Of a stretch of DNA of 64,000 nucleotides, positions 28,929-37,658 are shown one piece after another. Under the pieces are notes generated by a model. The model did not search any database. It saw nothing but the letters and a program-made list of their open reading frames with translations, and had not been told where the DNA came from. This stretch comes from Zooshikella harenae (lineage in GTDB: Bacteria; Pseudomonadota; Gammaproteobacteria; Pseudomonadales; Zooshikellaceae). The number at the start of each line of letters is the position of its first letter. Positions within the stretch are counted from its first letter, which is position 1. Where the stretch lies: assembly GCF_018837975.1 (NCBI RefSeq), contig NZ_JAGSOY010000003.1:62001-126000 (forward strand). Direction: 5' to 3'. Made by a program: the position numbers and the translations under genes.

Positions 28929-29119
28929 TATACCCAAAACGAAGGGTTTTAATATCCTTAGGGCACAAGGGGGCGGCCATCAGGTGATGAAGCCCTGGAG
29001 CTTATATTAATAAGTGACTGGGGTGGCAGTTAAATGCTCCTGTATAAACTGCATTCACACCATCCTTGGTGTTCAAGAGCGCTGACAACAAACCCTAAAA
29101 ATGATTCGTGAAGGGTATA
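28929..29119 (+). repeat. MITE-like repeat, family 1, full copy (191 bp)
   Basis: Starts TATACCCAAAACGAAGGG and ends ATTCGTGAAGGGTATA. The ends are imperfect inverted repeats. Internally it keeps the AGTTAAATGC...CACACCATCCTTGGTG segment missing from the 126-bp copies at 48938 and 59564. No coding potential. Confidence 0.8.
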
Positions 29120-29357
29120 CATCGGATGTTGTTTACTTAAGTTAAATCGCAGCTAAATGCTTGACAGCATGCAACAAGCGCCATAGAATGCGCACCACGT
29201 TTCGGGGGCAACGCCACCGAAATAGGTAGTACCAGTATTTTGGCAGCTGATGATCCGCAGCAGGTAAAAAGCTCAGTTGTGATCATTATGTTGTTGGCGC
29301 TGCAAAGTGAAGTTAGAAAAGTTAGATTGGAATTTAAGAAGTATTTTACTTCTATGT

Positions 29358-29433
<76 letters not shown>

Positions 29434-29449
29434 AAAATCGAAGGTTTAC

Positions 29450-29525
29450 GTCCCCTTCGTCTAGTGGCCTAGGACACTGCCCTTTCACGGCAGTAACAGG
29501 GGTTCGAGTCCCCTAGGGGACGCCA
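29450..29525 (+). tRNA. tRNA-Glu (anticodon TTC), copy 1
   Basis: Acceptor GTCCCCT/AGGGGAC, anticodon stem CTGCC/GGCAG with loop CTTTCAC (TTC), T-loop TTCGAGT, discriminator G and encoded CCA. Sequence identical to the copies at 29633 and 29816. Confidence 0.96.
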
Positions 29526-29531
29526 TATTAT

Positions 29532-29607
<76 letters not shown>

Positions 29608-29632
29608 ATTTCTAACGTTTTGTGATTGTTGC

Positions 29633-29708
29633 GTCCCCTTCGTCTAGTGGCCTAGGACACTGCCCTTTCACGGCAGTAACAGGGGTTCGAGTCCCCTAGG
29701 GGACGCCA
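29633..29708 (+). tRNA. tRNA-Glu (anticodon TTC), copy 2
   Basis: Identical in the tRNA body to copy 1, and part of the second 183-bp Glu-Gly unit. Confidence 0.96.
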
Positions 29709-29714
29709 TATTAT

Positions 29715-29790
<76 letters not shown>

Positions 29791-29815
29791 ATTTCTAATG
29801 TTTTGTGATTGTTGC

Positions 29816-29891
29816 GTCCCCTTCGTCTAGTGGCCTAGGACACTGCCCTTTCACGGCAGTAACAGGGGTTCGAGTCCCCTAGGGGACGCCA
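29816..29891 (+). tRNA. tRNA-Glu (anticodon TTC), copy 3
   Basis: Identical tRNA body to the other two copies. Last of the cluster, with a terminator 84 bp further on. Confidence 0.96.
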
Positions 29892-29974
29892 TATTATCAA
29901 GTGTTCATTATCTAGAATGATTAGCAATATCAGTTTAATGAGCCTTAGTTTGTTTTGAAAATATGTTTACCGCC

Positions 29975-30006
29975 AAAAAAACCGACTCAATGTAGTCGGT
30001 TTTTTA
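29975..30006 (+). terminator. Bidirectional terminator between tRNA cluster and cfa
   Basis: CCGACT (29982-29987) pairs with AGTCGG (29994-29999). Flanking A7 and T7 runs extend the stem and provide T-runs on both strands, so it can end the tRNA transcript and the leftward cfa operon. Confidence 0.88.
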
Positions 30007-30056
30007 TTGTCTGAATTTTTCTTGAAATACTTCTAAATAAGCAATATTTGTGAGTA

Positions 30057-31283
30057 CTAGTGACTTAGCGTTAATTGCACAACATTAATTTTATTAATAT
30101 TGAAGCCGGCTTCGCAGTAATGCAAATAGTACTGCCATGTTCTCTGGAAACGATTATCGTACCCCATAGCCTGTAATGTATCTTTATGCTGATGAAAATT
30201 ATCAGCCCAGCAACGAAGTGTTTTAGCGTAATCAGGACCAAACAAAAGACAGTCTTTAATCGTAAACTGGTGTTCTTTAGCAAGCTGCTTAAGGTGCGTC
30301 AGCGTGGGTAACATACCCCCAGGAAAAATATACAACTGAATAAAATCTGGGTTTTGTTGATACTGTGAGAAAATGGCTTCATCAATAGTGATGACTTGAA
30401 TAACTGCACGCCCACCTGGTTTTAAGCATTGTTTTAATTTCTGAAAATAGGTTGGCCACCATTCTTGACCAACAGCTTCAAGCATTTCAATAGAGACAAT
30501 GTGGTCATATTGACCAGATAGCTCTCGATAATCGCAGTATTGAAAAGAAGTAAGATGACTTAAACCAGCATTTTCTAACCGTTGCCTTGCGTACAGTAAC
30601 TGCTCTTTGGAAAGGGTTATGCCTGTAACCTGTAAGCCATGTTGTGCTGCTTGCTCGGCAAACCCTCCCCATCCACAACCAATTTCGAGAATATGTGCGC
30701 CAGAATGAGGATTAAGATTGTCCAGTAAGCGTTGATATTTTCGTTGTTGAGCCTTGAATAATGTCAGTTCATATTGGGAAACACCCTCGCCATAAAAAGC
30801 GCTGGAGTAGGTCATACTTTTATCCAGCCAGTGTTGGTAAAACGAGTTACTAATATCATAGTGGGCTGCTATATTGCGCTTGCTTCCTTTTACTGTATTT
30901 TTATTAGACAAATGTTGTATAGAATGTAGCCATTTAATGATATTTGTTTTTTTTCCTAACGCATGATAATAGGGTTCGTTAAGAGCAAAAAAAGTAAGTA
31001 GTTTACCTAAATCATTTGTCTGCCAATGATTATTTATATAGCTTTCAGCAAACCCTATATCTCCACGCCAAAATAAATACCAAAGTAACTTTAATGGTGA
31101 TTGCACTTCCATGTTTGCGGAAGGCCCTGCTTTTGATCCATGAAAGTTAAGACTATGTTCACCGACTTTTAAATGTAGGTTGCCATAATAAGTTTGATTA
31201 AATGTTTTTATAAGAGGCGTTAACCACCATCGGGTCGTTTGGGGTGGACGACTTGAGCTTACTAAAGTTTGCTGGTCAGCCAT
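30057..31283 (-). CDS. cfa: Cyclopropane-fatty-acyl-phospholipid synthase
   Basis: ATG 31283 follows AAAGGTG and gives 408 residues. The enzyme adds a methylene from S-adenosylmethionine across double bonds of membrane phospholipid acyl chains. Motif I for SAM is HILEIGCGWGGFAEQA near residue 200. The family signatures HYDISNSFYQHWLD and YIFPGGMLPTL, with the conserved EMLEAVG, are present. The start overlaps the end of the DUF1365 gene by 8 bp, so the three genes FAD oxidoreductase-DUF1365-cfa form one coupled operon. The same trio is widespread in light- and singlet-oxygen-induced clusters, matching its position next to LOV, LitR-like and photolyase genes here. Confidence 0.93.
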   Translation of the reverse strand: MADQQTLVSSSRPPQTTRWWLTPLIKTFNQTYYGNLHLKVGEHSLNFHGSKAGPSANMEVQSPLKLLWYLFWRGDIGFAESYINNHWQTNDLGKLLTFFALNEPYYHALGKKTNIIKWLHSIQHLSNKNTVKGSKRNIAAHYDISNSFYQHWLDKSMTYSSAFYGEGVSQYELTLFKAQQRKYQRLLDNLNPHSGAHILEIGCGWGGFAEQAAQHGLQVTGITLSKEQLLYARQRLENAGLSHLTSFQYCDYRELSGQYDHIVSIEMLEAVGQEWWPTYFQKLKQCLKPGGRAVIQVITIDEAIFSQYQQNPDFIQLYIFPGGMLPTLTHLKQLAKEHQFTIKDCLLFGPDYAKTLRCWADNFHQHKDTLQAMGYDNRFQRTWQYYLHYCEAGFNINKINVVQLTLSH

Positions 31284-32052
31284 GAGAAACACCTTTTTTA
31301 TGCTGCTTGGGATGACTGAATATGGGTACTTTTTGTAGCCATAATTTCAAGGCATGCCAGTGAATCATTGTGATCACTTTCCAGGTCATAAGAGGGATAG
31401 ATAAAAATAATTTAATAAGTTGTTTATTATTGGCAGGAATTCGCTGGCTGTGTTGTGTGGCCAACAGCATGAGTTTTTGGTCTTGATAGGTTTTAATATG
31501 AGTAAAAACCTTGTCATTAAATGGACTTAGTCGAAACTCATAGTCCATATCCATAGCCAAAAAGGGTGAAACATGAAAGTTTTTTTCTCTTTTGGCGTAA
31601 ATGGTCGTTTTGAAATGATCATGATTGGGAGATAGAACATAATAGTGACTTTCATTAAAGGTATTGCTCACTTCTAAGACAATTGCTTTTAGCTCATTCT
31701 GTTCATCAAAACAGTACCAATTTGCAAGTGGATTAAAACTGTAACCTAATACTCTCGGAAAACAAAATAAGATAATACGTTGAGGGTTAAAGAATAATTG
31801 GTGCTTATATAATAGGGATTTTATCCATTTAGCTAAATCGGAACCATCTCGGGGACCTAAATCTTTTGGATAAAAGCTAAATAAATTAAATCGATTGACG
31901 GAAAAAAAACGGCATTGAGTATGAGCGCTTTCTAGTTGCAGTACGTCAATAGCAATGTTAAACACGGAGTAATTAAATTTATAATTTACAGGGAAAAAAC
32001 GTTGATGCATCACATTGCTTTTATAGAGCATTAAAGCAGGCTTATTTTTCAT
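31276..32052 (-). CDS. DUF1365 family protein
   Basis: ATG 32052 overlaps the TGA of the FAD gene in the sequence ATGA, a coupled start, giving 258 residues. A TTG start upstream is less likely. The protein shows the DUF1365 pattern: HQRFFPVNYKFNYSVFNIAID at the start, DLGPRDGSDLAKWI, and FCFPRVLGYSFNPLANWYCFD. Its biochemical role is unknown; family members are consistently encoded between an FAD-dependent amine-oxidase-like protein and a cyclopropane synthase-like methyltransferase, so it probably works in lipid modification under photo-oxidative stress. One C-terminal hydrophobic segment may bind the membrane. Confidence 0.88.
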   Translation of the reverse strand: MKNKPALMLYKSNVMHQRFFPVNYKFNYSVFNIAIDVLQLESAHTQCRFFSVNRFNLFSFYPKDLGPRDGSDLAKWIKSLLYKHQLFFNPQRIILFCFPRVLGYSFNPLANWYCFDEQNELKAIVLEVSNTFNESHYYVLSPNHDHFKTTIYAKREKNFHVSPFLAMDMDYEFRLSPFNDKVFTHIKTYQDQKLMLLATQHSQRIPANNKQLIKLFLSIPLMTWKVITMIHWHALKLWLQKVPIFSHPKQHKKGVSHG

Positions 32053-33347
32053 TGCTGTTTTACGCTTTGTGAATGTTTCCAAGGAGTTGAGCAGCCTAAA
32101 TGATTGGCAACAGCTATGGCTGACTGTAAACCATCCTCATGAAAACCATAGCCGCAATAGCTGCCACAAAACCAGGTATTTTGTTTACCTTGAAGATTTG
32201 AAAGTAGTAGCTGCGCCCTTAAAGCTTCCACTGTAAAGACAGGATGGTGGTAAGTGATTTGACGAATAATATGTGAGTCTTTTGGTGGTACTAAAGGATT
32301 TAAAGAGACAAAATAATTACTTTTACACGTAAGTTGTTGTAATAAATTCATCCAATAGGTAACTGAAACAGAACTGTGAGCTGCATGATGGGAACGGGAC
32401 TTTAAATAATTCCACGCTGACCACACGCGTTGCTGTTTGGGCATGAGTGCTTGGTCGCTATGCAGGTAGGCAATATTTTTTTGATAATTAAAGGCTTCTA
32501 AGACCTGCTGTTCTTCCGAAGTTGGATCAGCAAGGACGGGCAGCACCTCATCAGCATGGCAGGCAAAAATGACTTTATCACAACAAAGCTGATGTTTAGC
32601 GGTGGTTACGACAATCTGTTGTGCTTGGCGATGAACTTTTGTGACTGGGTTATTCGTAAGCACTTTGCCCTGAAAGCGTTGTAATAATGCTTTGATATAT
32701 TGGTAGCTGCCATGAGTTACTGTGCTCCATTGTGGCCGGTCATTAATGCTGAGCAATCCATGATTGGAAAAAAAACGTAAAAAGCTGCAAGCAGGAAATT
32801 GTAGCATTGTTTCATCAGGGCACGACCAAATGGCTGCAGCCATAGGAATTAAATACTGTTGTTGCAGCTCCAGTGAAAAGTGATGGTATTCCAGATAGTC
32901 ATTAAGTGTAATATCAATTGGAATTTGTTTGTGTAGGTCTTGCTTTGCTTGTTGATTAAATCTGACAATTTCTCTCAACATTTTCCAGTAGGAAAAATTG
33001 ATAATGTTTTTTCGTTGGCCAAACAGCGTATTGAGGTTGCTACCCGCATACTCTAACTCACCATCATTGATAGATGCCGCAAAGCTCATTGAGGTGGGTT
33101 GTGTTTGTACGCCTAAATGCTGAAACAGTTGAGTAAGGTGAGGGTAGTTTGGTTGGTTATAAACTATGAAGCCTGTGTCGATTGCAAGCGGCTTATGATC
33201 GTCTTCAACTTCAATAGTATTGGTGTGCCCCCCTAGATAGTCATTTTTTTCAATGAGTGTCACTCGATAGTGTTGGCTCAAGAGCCAAGCCGCAGCAAGC
33301 CCACTGATTCCACTACCAATTACAATGATATGTTGATTTTGACTCAT
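32049..33347 (-). CDS. FAD-dependent oxidoreductase (NAD(P)-binding, amine-oxidase-like)
   Basis: A 432-residue flavoprotein. The dinucleotide fold is at the start, IIVIGSGISGLAAAWLLSQ, followed by LIEKNDYLGGHTNTI, the family's FAD-ribose glutamate and GGH. The second segment, DTGFIVYNQPNYPHL, is typical of the DUF1365-linked family. It is first in the operon with DUF1365 and cfa. The start is 62-90 bp from a palindromic promoter/operator at 33410-33437, divergent to the SDR gene. The substrate is unproven; homologues are proposed to desaturate or modify fatty acids. Confidence 0.9.
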   Translation of the reverse strand: MSQNQHIIVIGSGISGLAAAWLLSQHYRVTLIEKNDYLGGHTNTIEVEDDHKPLAIDTGFIVYNQPNYPHLTQLFQHLGVQTQPTSMSFAASINDGELEYAGSNLNTLFGQRKNIINFSYWKMLREIVRFNQQAKQDLHKQIPIDITLNDYLEYHHFSLELQQQYLIPMAAAIWSCPDETMLQFPACSFLRFFSNHGLLSINDRPQWSTVTHGSYQYIKALLQRFQGKVLTNNPVTKVHRQAQQIVVTTAKHQLCCDKVIFACHADEVLPVLADPTSEEQQVLEAFNYQKNIAYLHSDQALMPKQQRVWSAWNYLKSRSHHAAHSSVSVTYWMNLLQQLTCKSNYFVSLNPLVPPKDSHIIRQITYHHPVFTVEALRAQLLLSNLQGKQNTWFCGSYCGYGFHEDGLQSAIAVANHLGCSTPWKHSQSVKQQ

Positions 33348-33409
33348 GTCTCACAAACCATCTCTTGTCTTTAGGTTTAATGAAATTGTGCAACTATCAA
33401 TATAATATG

Positions 33410-33437
33410 TTATACATAAAATATAATATTGTATAAG
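33410..33437. promoter_or_regulatory. Bidirectional promoter with LitR-type operator octamers
   Basis: Octamers TTATACAT (33410-33417) and TTGTATAA (33429-33436) lie 19 bp apart. Read rightwards they give TTATAC-16 bp-TATAAG. Read leftwards they give TTATAC-16 bp-TATAAC. The same motif pair therefore supplies -35 and -10 boxes for both the SDR gene and the FAD-DUF1365-cfa operon. The octamers resemble those at 36432-36477 and 39785-39810. Confidence 0.6.
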
Positions 33438-33524
33438 AAATATAGGTGGGTCTGTAAAAGAAAGCAAGCATGTAAATTAGGTTGGCGTTCACTGTCTTAC
33501 CTTCCTTAGCAAAGGGTGAAAAAA

Positions 33525-34280
33525 ATGAATATCGCAGAACAGACTTTCTGGTTGGTGGGAGCAAGTAGTGGTATCGGGCGTTCGCTTGCGTTGAAGCTAG
33601 CAGCACAAGGTGCAAATGTGGCTGTGTCAGCGCGTAATGCTGAGGCTTTGTCTGAGTTGCAAGGGTTGGCTGAATCTATGTCAGGAAATATCCATGCATT
33701 TCCACTGGATGCAACAGATCGTCATACTTGTCATCAGGTTCTTGTGGAGATTAATAAGATACTTGGCCCTGTCCATATTAGTATCCTTAATGCTGGGGTC
33801 TATCAACCAATGACGGTGAGTGATTTTGATGCACAGGCGTGTGAACAGATATTTACCGTTAATGTCATGTCTGCAATTAACTGTCTGGAAGCGTTATTAC
33901 ATAAAGCAGATGGTTTGGAACAAGTTTTGATTACAGCCAGTGTGGCAGGTTATCGAGGACTACCATTAGCCGGTGCTTATGGGGCAAGTAAGGCTGCATT
34001 GATTAATCTTGCAGAAGGTTTTAGGCCTGGGTTTTTACGACGGGGTATTCAGTTGAGGGTCATAAATCCTGGGTTTGTTGAAACGCCAATGACAGCAAAA
34101 AATACCTTTAAAATGCCAGCACTCATAACTGCAGAGGAGGCGGCTAGTGAAATTATTGAAGGGCTATCTCGAACAAGCTTTGAAATAACCTTTCCTAAAC
34201 GCTTTACTTGGTGGCTTAAGCTGCTTCGGGTGCTGCCTTATTACTGTTATTTTCCTTTATTAAATCGCCTTAAACCATAG
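33525..34280 (+). CDS. Short-chain dehydrogenase/reductase
   Basis: ATG 33525 follows AAAGGG by eight bases; a GTG at 33516 is inside that ribosome site. The 251-residue protein is a classical SDR: cofactor loop GASSGIGRSLALKLA at residues 9-23, NAG in ISILNAGVYQ, catalytic serine in TASVAGYRG and YGASKAAL with the Tyr-x-x-x-Lys pair. The C-terminus has a hydrophobic stretch that may be a membrane anchor (RFTWWLKLLRVLPYYCYF). It is divergent from the FAD-DUF1365-cfa operon and shares its palindromic promoter. Probably part of the same lipid-modifying pathway. Confidence 0.88.
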   Translation: MNIAEQTFWLVGASSGIGRSLALKLAAQGANVAVSARNAEALSELQGLAESMSGNIHAFPLDATDRHTCHQVLVEINKILGPVHISILNAGVYQPMTVSDFDAQACEQIFTVNVMSAINCLEALLHKADGLEQVLITASVAGYRGLPLAGAYGASKAALINLAEGFRPGFLRRGIQLRVINPGFVETPMTAKNTFKMPALITAEEAASEIIEGLSRTSFEITFPKRFTWWLKLLRVLPYYCYFPLLNRLKP

Positions 34281-34281
34281 T

Positions 34282-34306
34282 TATACTCTTTACGAATTAT
34301 TTCTTA
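34282..34306. repeat. Degenerate solo end of the family-1 MITE
   Basis: TATACTCTTTACGAATTATT resembles the MITE terminus TATACCCTTCACGAATCATT with four mismatches. It sits in the convergent gap after the SDR gene. Confidence 0.35.
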
Positions 34307-34370
34307 TGCGCGCTATCCATAGCACTTATCCTAATGGCCACTGAGGCAGTGAAATTAAACCTTAGTAAAT

Positions 34371-35303
34371 CTATTGTAGATGTAAACTTATTTGTTTAAT
34401 TAAGTCTGCATTATCTGTGGCTGTTATGGTTGATGTGGTATGTAATTGCTGTTCATGAATCATTGTACATTGTCCCGTTAGGATAAGCGGAACCGTAAGT
34501 AACTGTTGTAAATGCTGAAGCTCTTTTTGAAGAACTTGGCGCTCTAGAGCCGATTGACTAAAAATGATTACGGCTTGACTTTGAAGTTTTTCCACCGCAA
34601 GAGAAACCTCGTCATAGGGTAATTTTCCCGCAAGAAGCTGTACATGATAATTGTGTGCACTTAATGCTAATGCAGTGAGTAACAGGTCAATTACCTCAAA
34701 TTCGGTATGGATTGTTGTGGCTAATTGGGTTAACAGTAATTTAGAACCAGTTGTTGATTTATTATTGTGATAGAGGCGAGTTGTTAATTTTGCACGTAAT
34801 TGTGTTAGTAAAAAACATTGTTCTGCAATCTGCCCAAATTGACCCTGCCAATTTTTTTTAAGTTGATTAATCACGGGTTTTATCAGGTTTTCACTGACTA
34901 AATCAATAGGATAAATGGCGAGTGCCTGATTATAAATATCATCCAGTTTATCTTCATTAAAGGTTTTTACGGCATTAATAAACTGTGTTTGTGATATTTG
35001 CCAGTTATTGACATCACTGTCAGGCGTATCCAGCGGTTCTGGTGTGGCAGCATTTGCTAATAAGGCTTTGACTTTACTTACAGCTACGCCGCGATTGATC
35101 CACTCTAAAATAGTTTTTATCTGTGTTACATGTTCATGATCATAAAGCCGATGTCCTTTAGCTGTTCGATAAGGTTTAATGAGTCCATATCGTCTTTCCC
35201 AGGCTCGTAAGGTGACTGCATTTACACCTGTTTGTCGGGAAACTTCCCGAATAGGAATTAAGCCTTCAGTGTTTTCTGGGACAACTAATTTGGTCATTGG
35301 CAT
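34371..35303 (-). CDS. MerR-family regulator, LitR/CarH-like (probable class II)
   Basis: A 310-residue DNA-binding protein. Residues 15-85 are the MerR winged helix (IREVSRQTGVNAVTLRAWER and YGLIKPYRTAKGHRLYDHEHV). It continues with a four-helix segment and a Rossmann-like domain as in CarH/LitR B12 photosensors. The usual cobalamin-binding ExHxxG pattern is not intact: the corresponding region reads TIHTEFEVIDLLLTALALS, lacking the glycine after the histidine. Such class II LitR proteins depend on an adjacent short LOV protein for light sensing in Pseudomonas putida, and a short LOV gene lies 1.3 kb away here. It probably represses the cluster in the dark through the TTGTACAA-like sites. 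Confidence 0.82.
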   Translation of the reverse strand: MPMTKLVVPENTEGLIPIREVSRQTGVNAVTLRAWERRYGLIKPYRTAKGHRLYDHEHVTQIKTILEWINRGVAVSKVKALLANAATPEPLDTPDSDVNNWQISQTQFINAVKTFNEDKLDDIYNQALAIYPIDLVSENLIKPVINQLKKNWQGQFGQIAEQCFLLTQLRAKLTTRLYHNNKSTTGSKLLLTQLATTIHTEFEVIDLLLTALALSAHNYHVQLLAGKLPYDEVSLAVEKLQSQAVIIFSQSALERQVLQKELQHLQQLLTVPLILTGQCTMIHEQQLHTTSTITATDNADLIKQISLHLQ

Positions 35304-35442
35304 TTCAACATAATGGTCATTATATGGCGCCTAGTTTAGCGTGCACTATCTGTGAGGTATAGGATAACAAGTTGTAACCATTGTGAAGGGCATTTACCAG
35401 GCGCATCCATCACTTGGTGTAATACTGCAGTGACAATGTTTG

Positions 35443-36411
35443 TTAAATAGCATTTCTTAATCCCAGTTCATCGGGGTAAGGCGACAAGTACATCTGCTGT
35501 TGTATGAATGTATTGCCATGCTGTTTAATAAAGTGCTTAAGCAAAGTAATAGGGACAATGAGAGGTAAGAATCCTTGGCGATACTGGTGTATTACGTGAA
35601 GGATTTCGCTTCGCTCTGCTTGGATCAAAGCGTGCTTTAGGTAACCTAGAATATGCATTAATACATTTGTGTGGGTTTTACGTGTCGCGCGTTGCTGCAA
35701 GGCAATCATGAAAATAGGCTGATAGGCGTTGGCGGTATCTGTCAGATTATTGGCTGATATATTGGCTACAAGCTGTCCTAGACGTGAATAGTCTGCAGGG
35801 GAGTGAGCAAGTACTATGTACTTATAGCGAGTGTGGAATTGAATCAGCGTATAAGGTGTTAGATTCAGCATAAGTTGTTGCCAGCTATGGTAAGCCATGA
35901 CTCTATTAATAAAGTTTTCCTTGAGTATGGGGTCGTGTAGGCGACCTTCTTCCTCTACAGGTAGTAGCGGAAAATGTTTCATAATCTGTTGCGCATAAAG
36001 CCCTGTTCCTGAGTGATGATGGGGGTAGCCGTTGGATTGGTAGACTTTAACGCGCTCCATGCCACAACTGGGTGACTTTTGCATAAAAATATAGCCACTC
36101 AGTTGGTGCAGTTGTTTTGCTTGTTTTTCACCATATTCAAGTAAGGCTTTTGTTACATCGAGACCAGGGTTGACGGATCCAACAGCTCGGGGCTGTGAAG
36201 GATGACCGATGAGGCGTATAGGTTCTCGAGGAACTCCCATGCCAATACTTACTTCTGGACAAATGGGAACATAATTAACGATGCCGTTGAGCTGGTTTAA
36301 GCAAAAAGAAGATCGTTTGTGGCCACCATTGTATCGTACGTTATGACCCAACAAACAAGCACTGATACCCACTTGGATTTGGGGGGCAGAGGTAGAAGTT
36401 GATGAGTTCAT
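35443..36411 (-). CDS. DUF523 and DUF1722 fusion protein
   Basis: A 322-residue protein with two known domains of unknown function. The N-terminal DUF523 (residues 10-160) has the cysteine-containing signature GISACLLGHNVRYNGGHKRS and the later KSPSCGM. The C-terminal DUF1722 (about 185-310) has YKYIVLAHSPADYSRLGQLV and HILGYLKH. Fusions of these domains are regular members of light-induced photolyase/LitR clusters. The minus-strand promoter is visible upstream as TTGTAC-16 bp-TATAAG built on the operator octamers at 36451-36477. The role is unknown; cysteines could bind metal or an Fe-S cluster, which is inference. Confidence 0.88.
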   Translation of the reverse strand: MNSSTSTSAPQIQVGISACLLGHNVRYNGGHKRSSFCLNQLNGIVNYVPICPEVSIGMGVPREPIRLIGHPSQPRAVGSVNPGLDVTKALLEYGEKQAKQLHQLSGYIFMQKSPSCGMERVKVYQSNGYPHHHSGTGLYAQQIMKHFPLLPVEEEGRLHDPILKENFINRVMAYHSWQQLMLNLTPYTLIQFHTRYKYIVLAHSPADYSRLGQLVANISANNLTDTANAYQPIFMIALQQRATRKTHTNVLMHILGYLKHALIQAERSEILHVIHQYRQGFLPLIVPITLLKHFIKQHGNTFIQQQMYLSPYPDELGLRNAI

Positions 36412-36431
36412 AAAGCGGTTCCTGTACGTAT

Positions 36432-36477
36432 TTGTACAAATATTAATTTCTTATACAAATATAGTTTTGTTGTACAA
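36432..36477. promoter_or_regulatory. Triple operator, octamers every 19 bp
   Basis: TTGTACAA (36432-36439), TTATACAA (36451-36458) and TTGTACAA (36470-36477) stand exactly 19 bp apart. Read leftwards the last two contain TTGTAC and TATAAG separated by 16 bp, the promoter of the DUF523 gene. The divergent LOV gene begins at 36638. Two-turn spacing suggests cooperative binding on one face of the helix. Confidence 0.65.
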
Positions 36478-36637
36478 CATTGTAAAGCATGCTTAACCTA
36501 TTATTTGCTTATAAACATTTCACGAATTAGGAGTAAGTTACTGATTGAATCATTATTGGCGTAGTGGAACAGTAAGCTAGTGATATATAGTTAATTAAAA
36601 AGGTTAAAAATTGATAGGGGGGTAGAGGAGATGCCAG

Positions 36638-37099
36638 GTGATCACTGCTGAGTTAATGGAACGTTTGGTTAATGCTTCCAACGATGGTGTTGTTGTTGCT
36701 GAGCGTGAAGGCGATGAAAGCATCTTGATTTATGTAAACCCTGCTTTTCAACGTTTAACAGGGTATACAGCGGATGAAATACTATATAAAGACTGTCGCT
36801 TTTTGCAGGGCAATGACCGCCAACAAGAAGGGATTGAAAAGGTACGAGATGCTATCAGAAATAACCACTCCACTTGTCAGGTTTTGCGTAACTATCGTAA
36901 AGATGGTTCCATGTTTTGGAATGAGTTACGGCTAACCCCTGTGTTTGATAATGAAGAGCAGCTTCAGTATTACATAGGTATTCAGCGTGACGTCACTGCA
37001 GAGGTGGAAGCAAAGCAAAGACTACAACAGGTAAAACATGATCTTGACCTTTCACTGGAGCTACTGGCTGCTTATCAGTCAAAATTTGGGGCTCTTTAA
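36638..37099 (+). CDS. Short LOV-domain blue-light photoreceptor
   Basis: GTG 36638 follows GAGGAG by seven bases and matches the N-terminus of the Pseudomonas putida short LOV protein. The 153-residue product is a single PAS/LOV core with N- and C-terminal helices and no output domain. The flavin-adduct cysteine is C53 in YKDCRFLQGND, the equivalent of C53 in PpSB1-LOV. The rest of the FMN pocket (NPAFQRLTGY, NYRKDGSMFWNEL, YYIGIQRDVT) is intact, so it should bind FMN and respond to blue light. The C-terminal helix is coiled-coil-like, for dimerisation. It probably relieves LitR repression in light through protein contact. Confidence 0.92.
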   Translation: MITAELMERLVNASNDGVVVAEREGDESILIYVNPAFQRLTGYTADEILYKDCRFLQGNDRQQEGIEKVRDAIRNNHSTCQVLRNYRKDGSMFWNELRLTPVFDNEEQLQYYIGIQRDVTAEVEAKQRLQQVKHDLDLSLELLAAYQSKFGAL

Positions 37100-37139
37100 C
37101 GTGATGATTCGCTACTGAAAAGTTAGTTGGACTCAAGTA

Positions 37140-37658
37140 TCAAGGTGTATTTACAAGGTGTTGTCTGGCAAATAGTTGAGCAAAGCTGAGTAAGAGTGGA
37201 AATAGAACGGCCCAGCAAATCCCAATAGTGATTAAGCCTATTGTATCAATAGTCACTGAGGTTAACTTACTTCCTGCAAAATAGCTTAGCGCTGCAATGG
37301 GGGGAGCAAGTAGCATGCTTAATAAACGTTTAGACTGAAGCCAGCTTAGACAGTGATTCAGCAGCGTGGCGAAAAGAGCCCATAAACAGCTGAGCCACAA
37401 TGGGATGAGTAATGAGTGCGTGGGTAATTGAATAATATTCAGCTGTACTAAAAAGCTATCAAGCGCTGATCCTAATAACCAAGTCGTCAAAATAATATCG
37501 CGTTCAACTTGCCAACTACCAATCCACTTAAAGTGAATAAATAAAATAATCAATGTGGAAATGAGTGCAGGTAGAGAACCTGTCAGTACACAAATAAACC
37601 AGCCTACTTGAAAGAGCAGGGCATTGGTTAGCCAAGCATAAGGTGCTTGTAACTTCAT
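37140..37658 (-). CDS. DUF2878 family membrane protein
   Basis: A 172-residue hydrophobic protein with about five membrane helices (LLFQVGWFICVLTG and LISTLIILFIHFKWIG at the start), fitting the DUF2878 family found in photolyase/LitR light clusters. It overlaps the preceding NTF2-like gene by 4 bp (ATGA), so phr, the NTF2-like gene and this gene are translationally linked in that order. The function is unknown; membrane location suggests a lipid- or carrier-related role in the photo-oxidative response. Confidence 0.85.
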   Translation of the reverse strand: MKLQAPYAWLTNALLFQVGWFICVLTGSLPALISTLIILFIHFKWIGSWQVERDIILTTWLLGSALDSFLVQLNIIQLPTHSLLIPLWLSCLWALFATLLNHCLSWLQSKRLLSMLLAPPIAALSYFAGSKLTSVTIDTIGLITIGICWAVLFPLLLSFAQLFARQHLVNTP

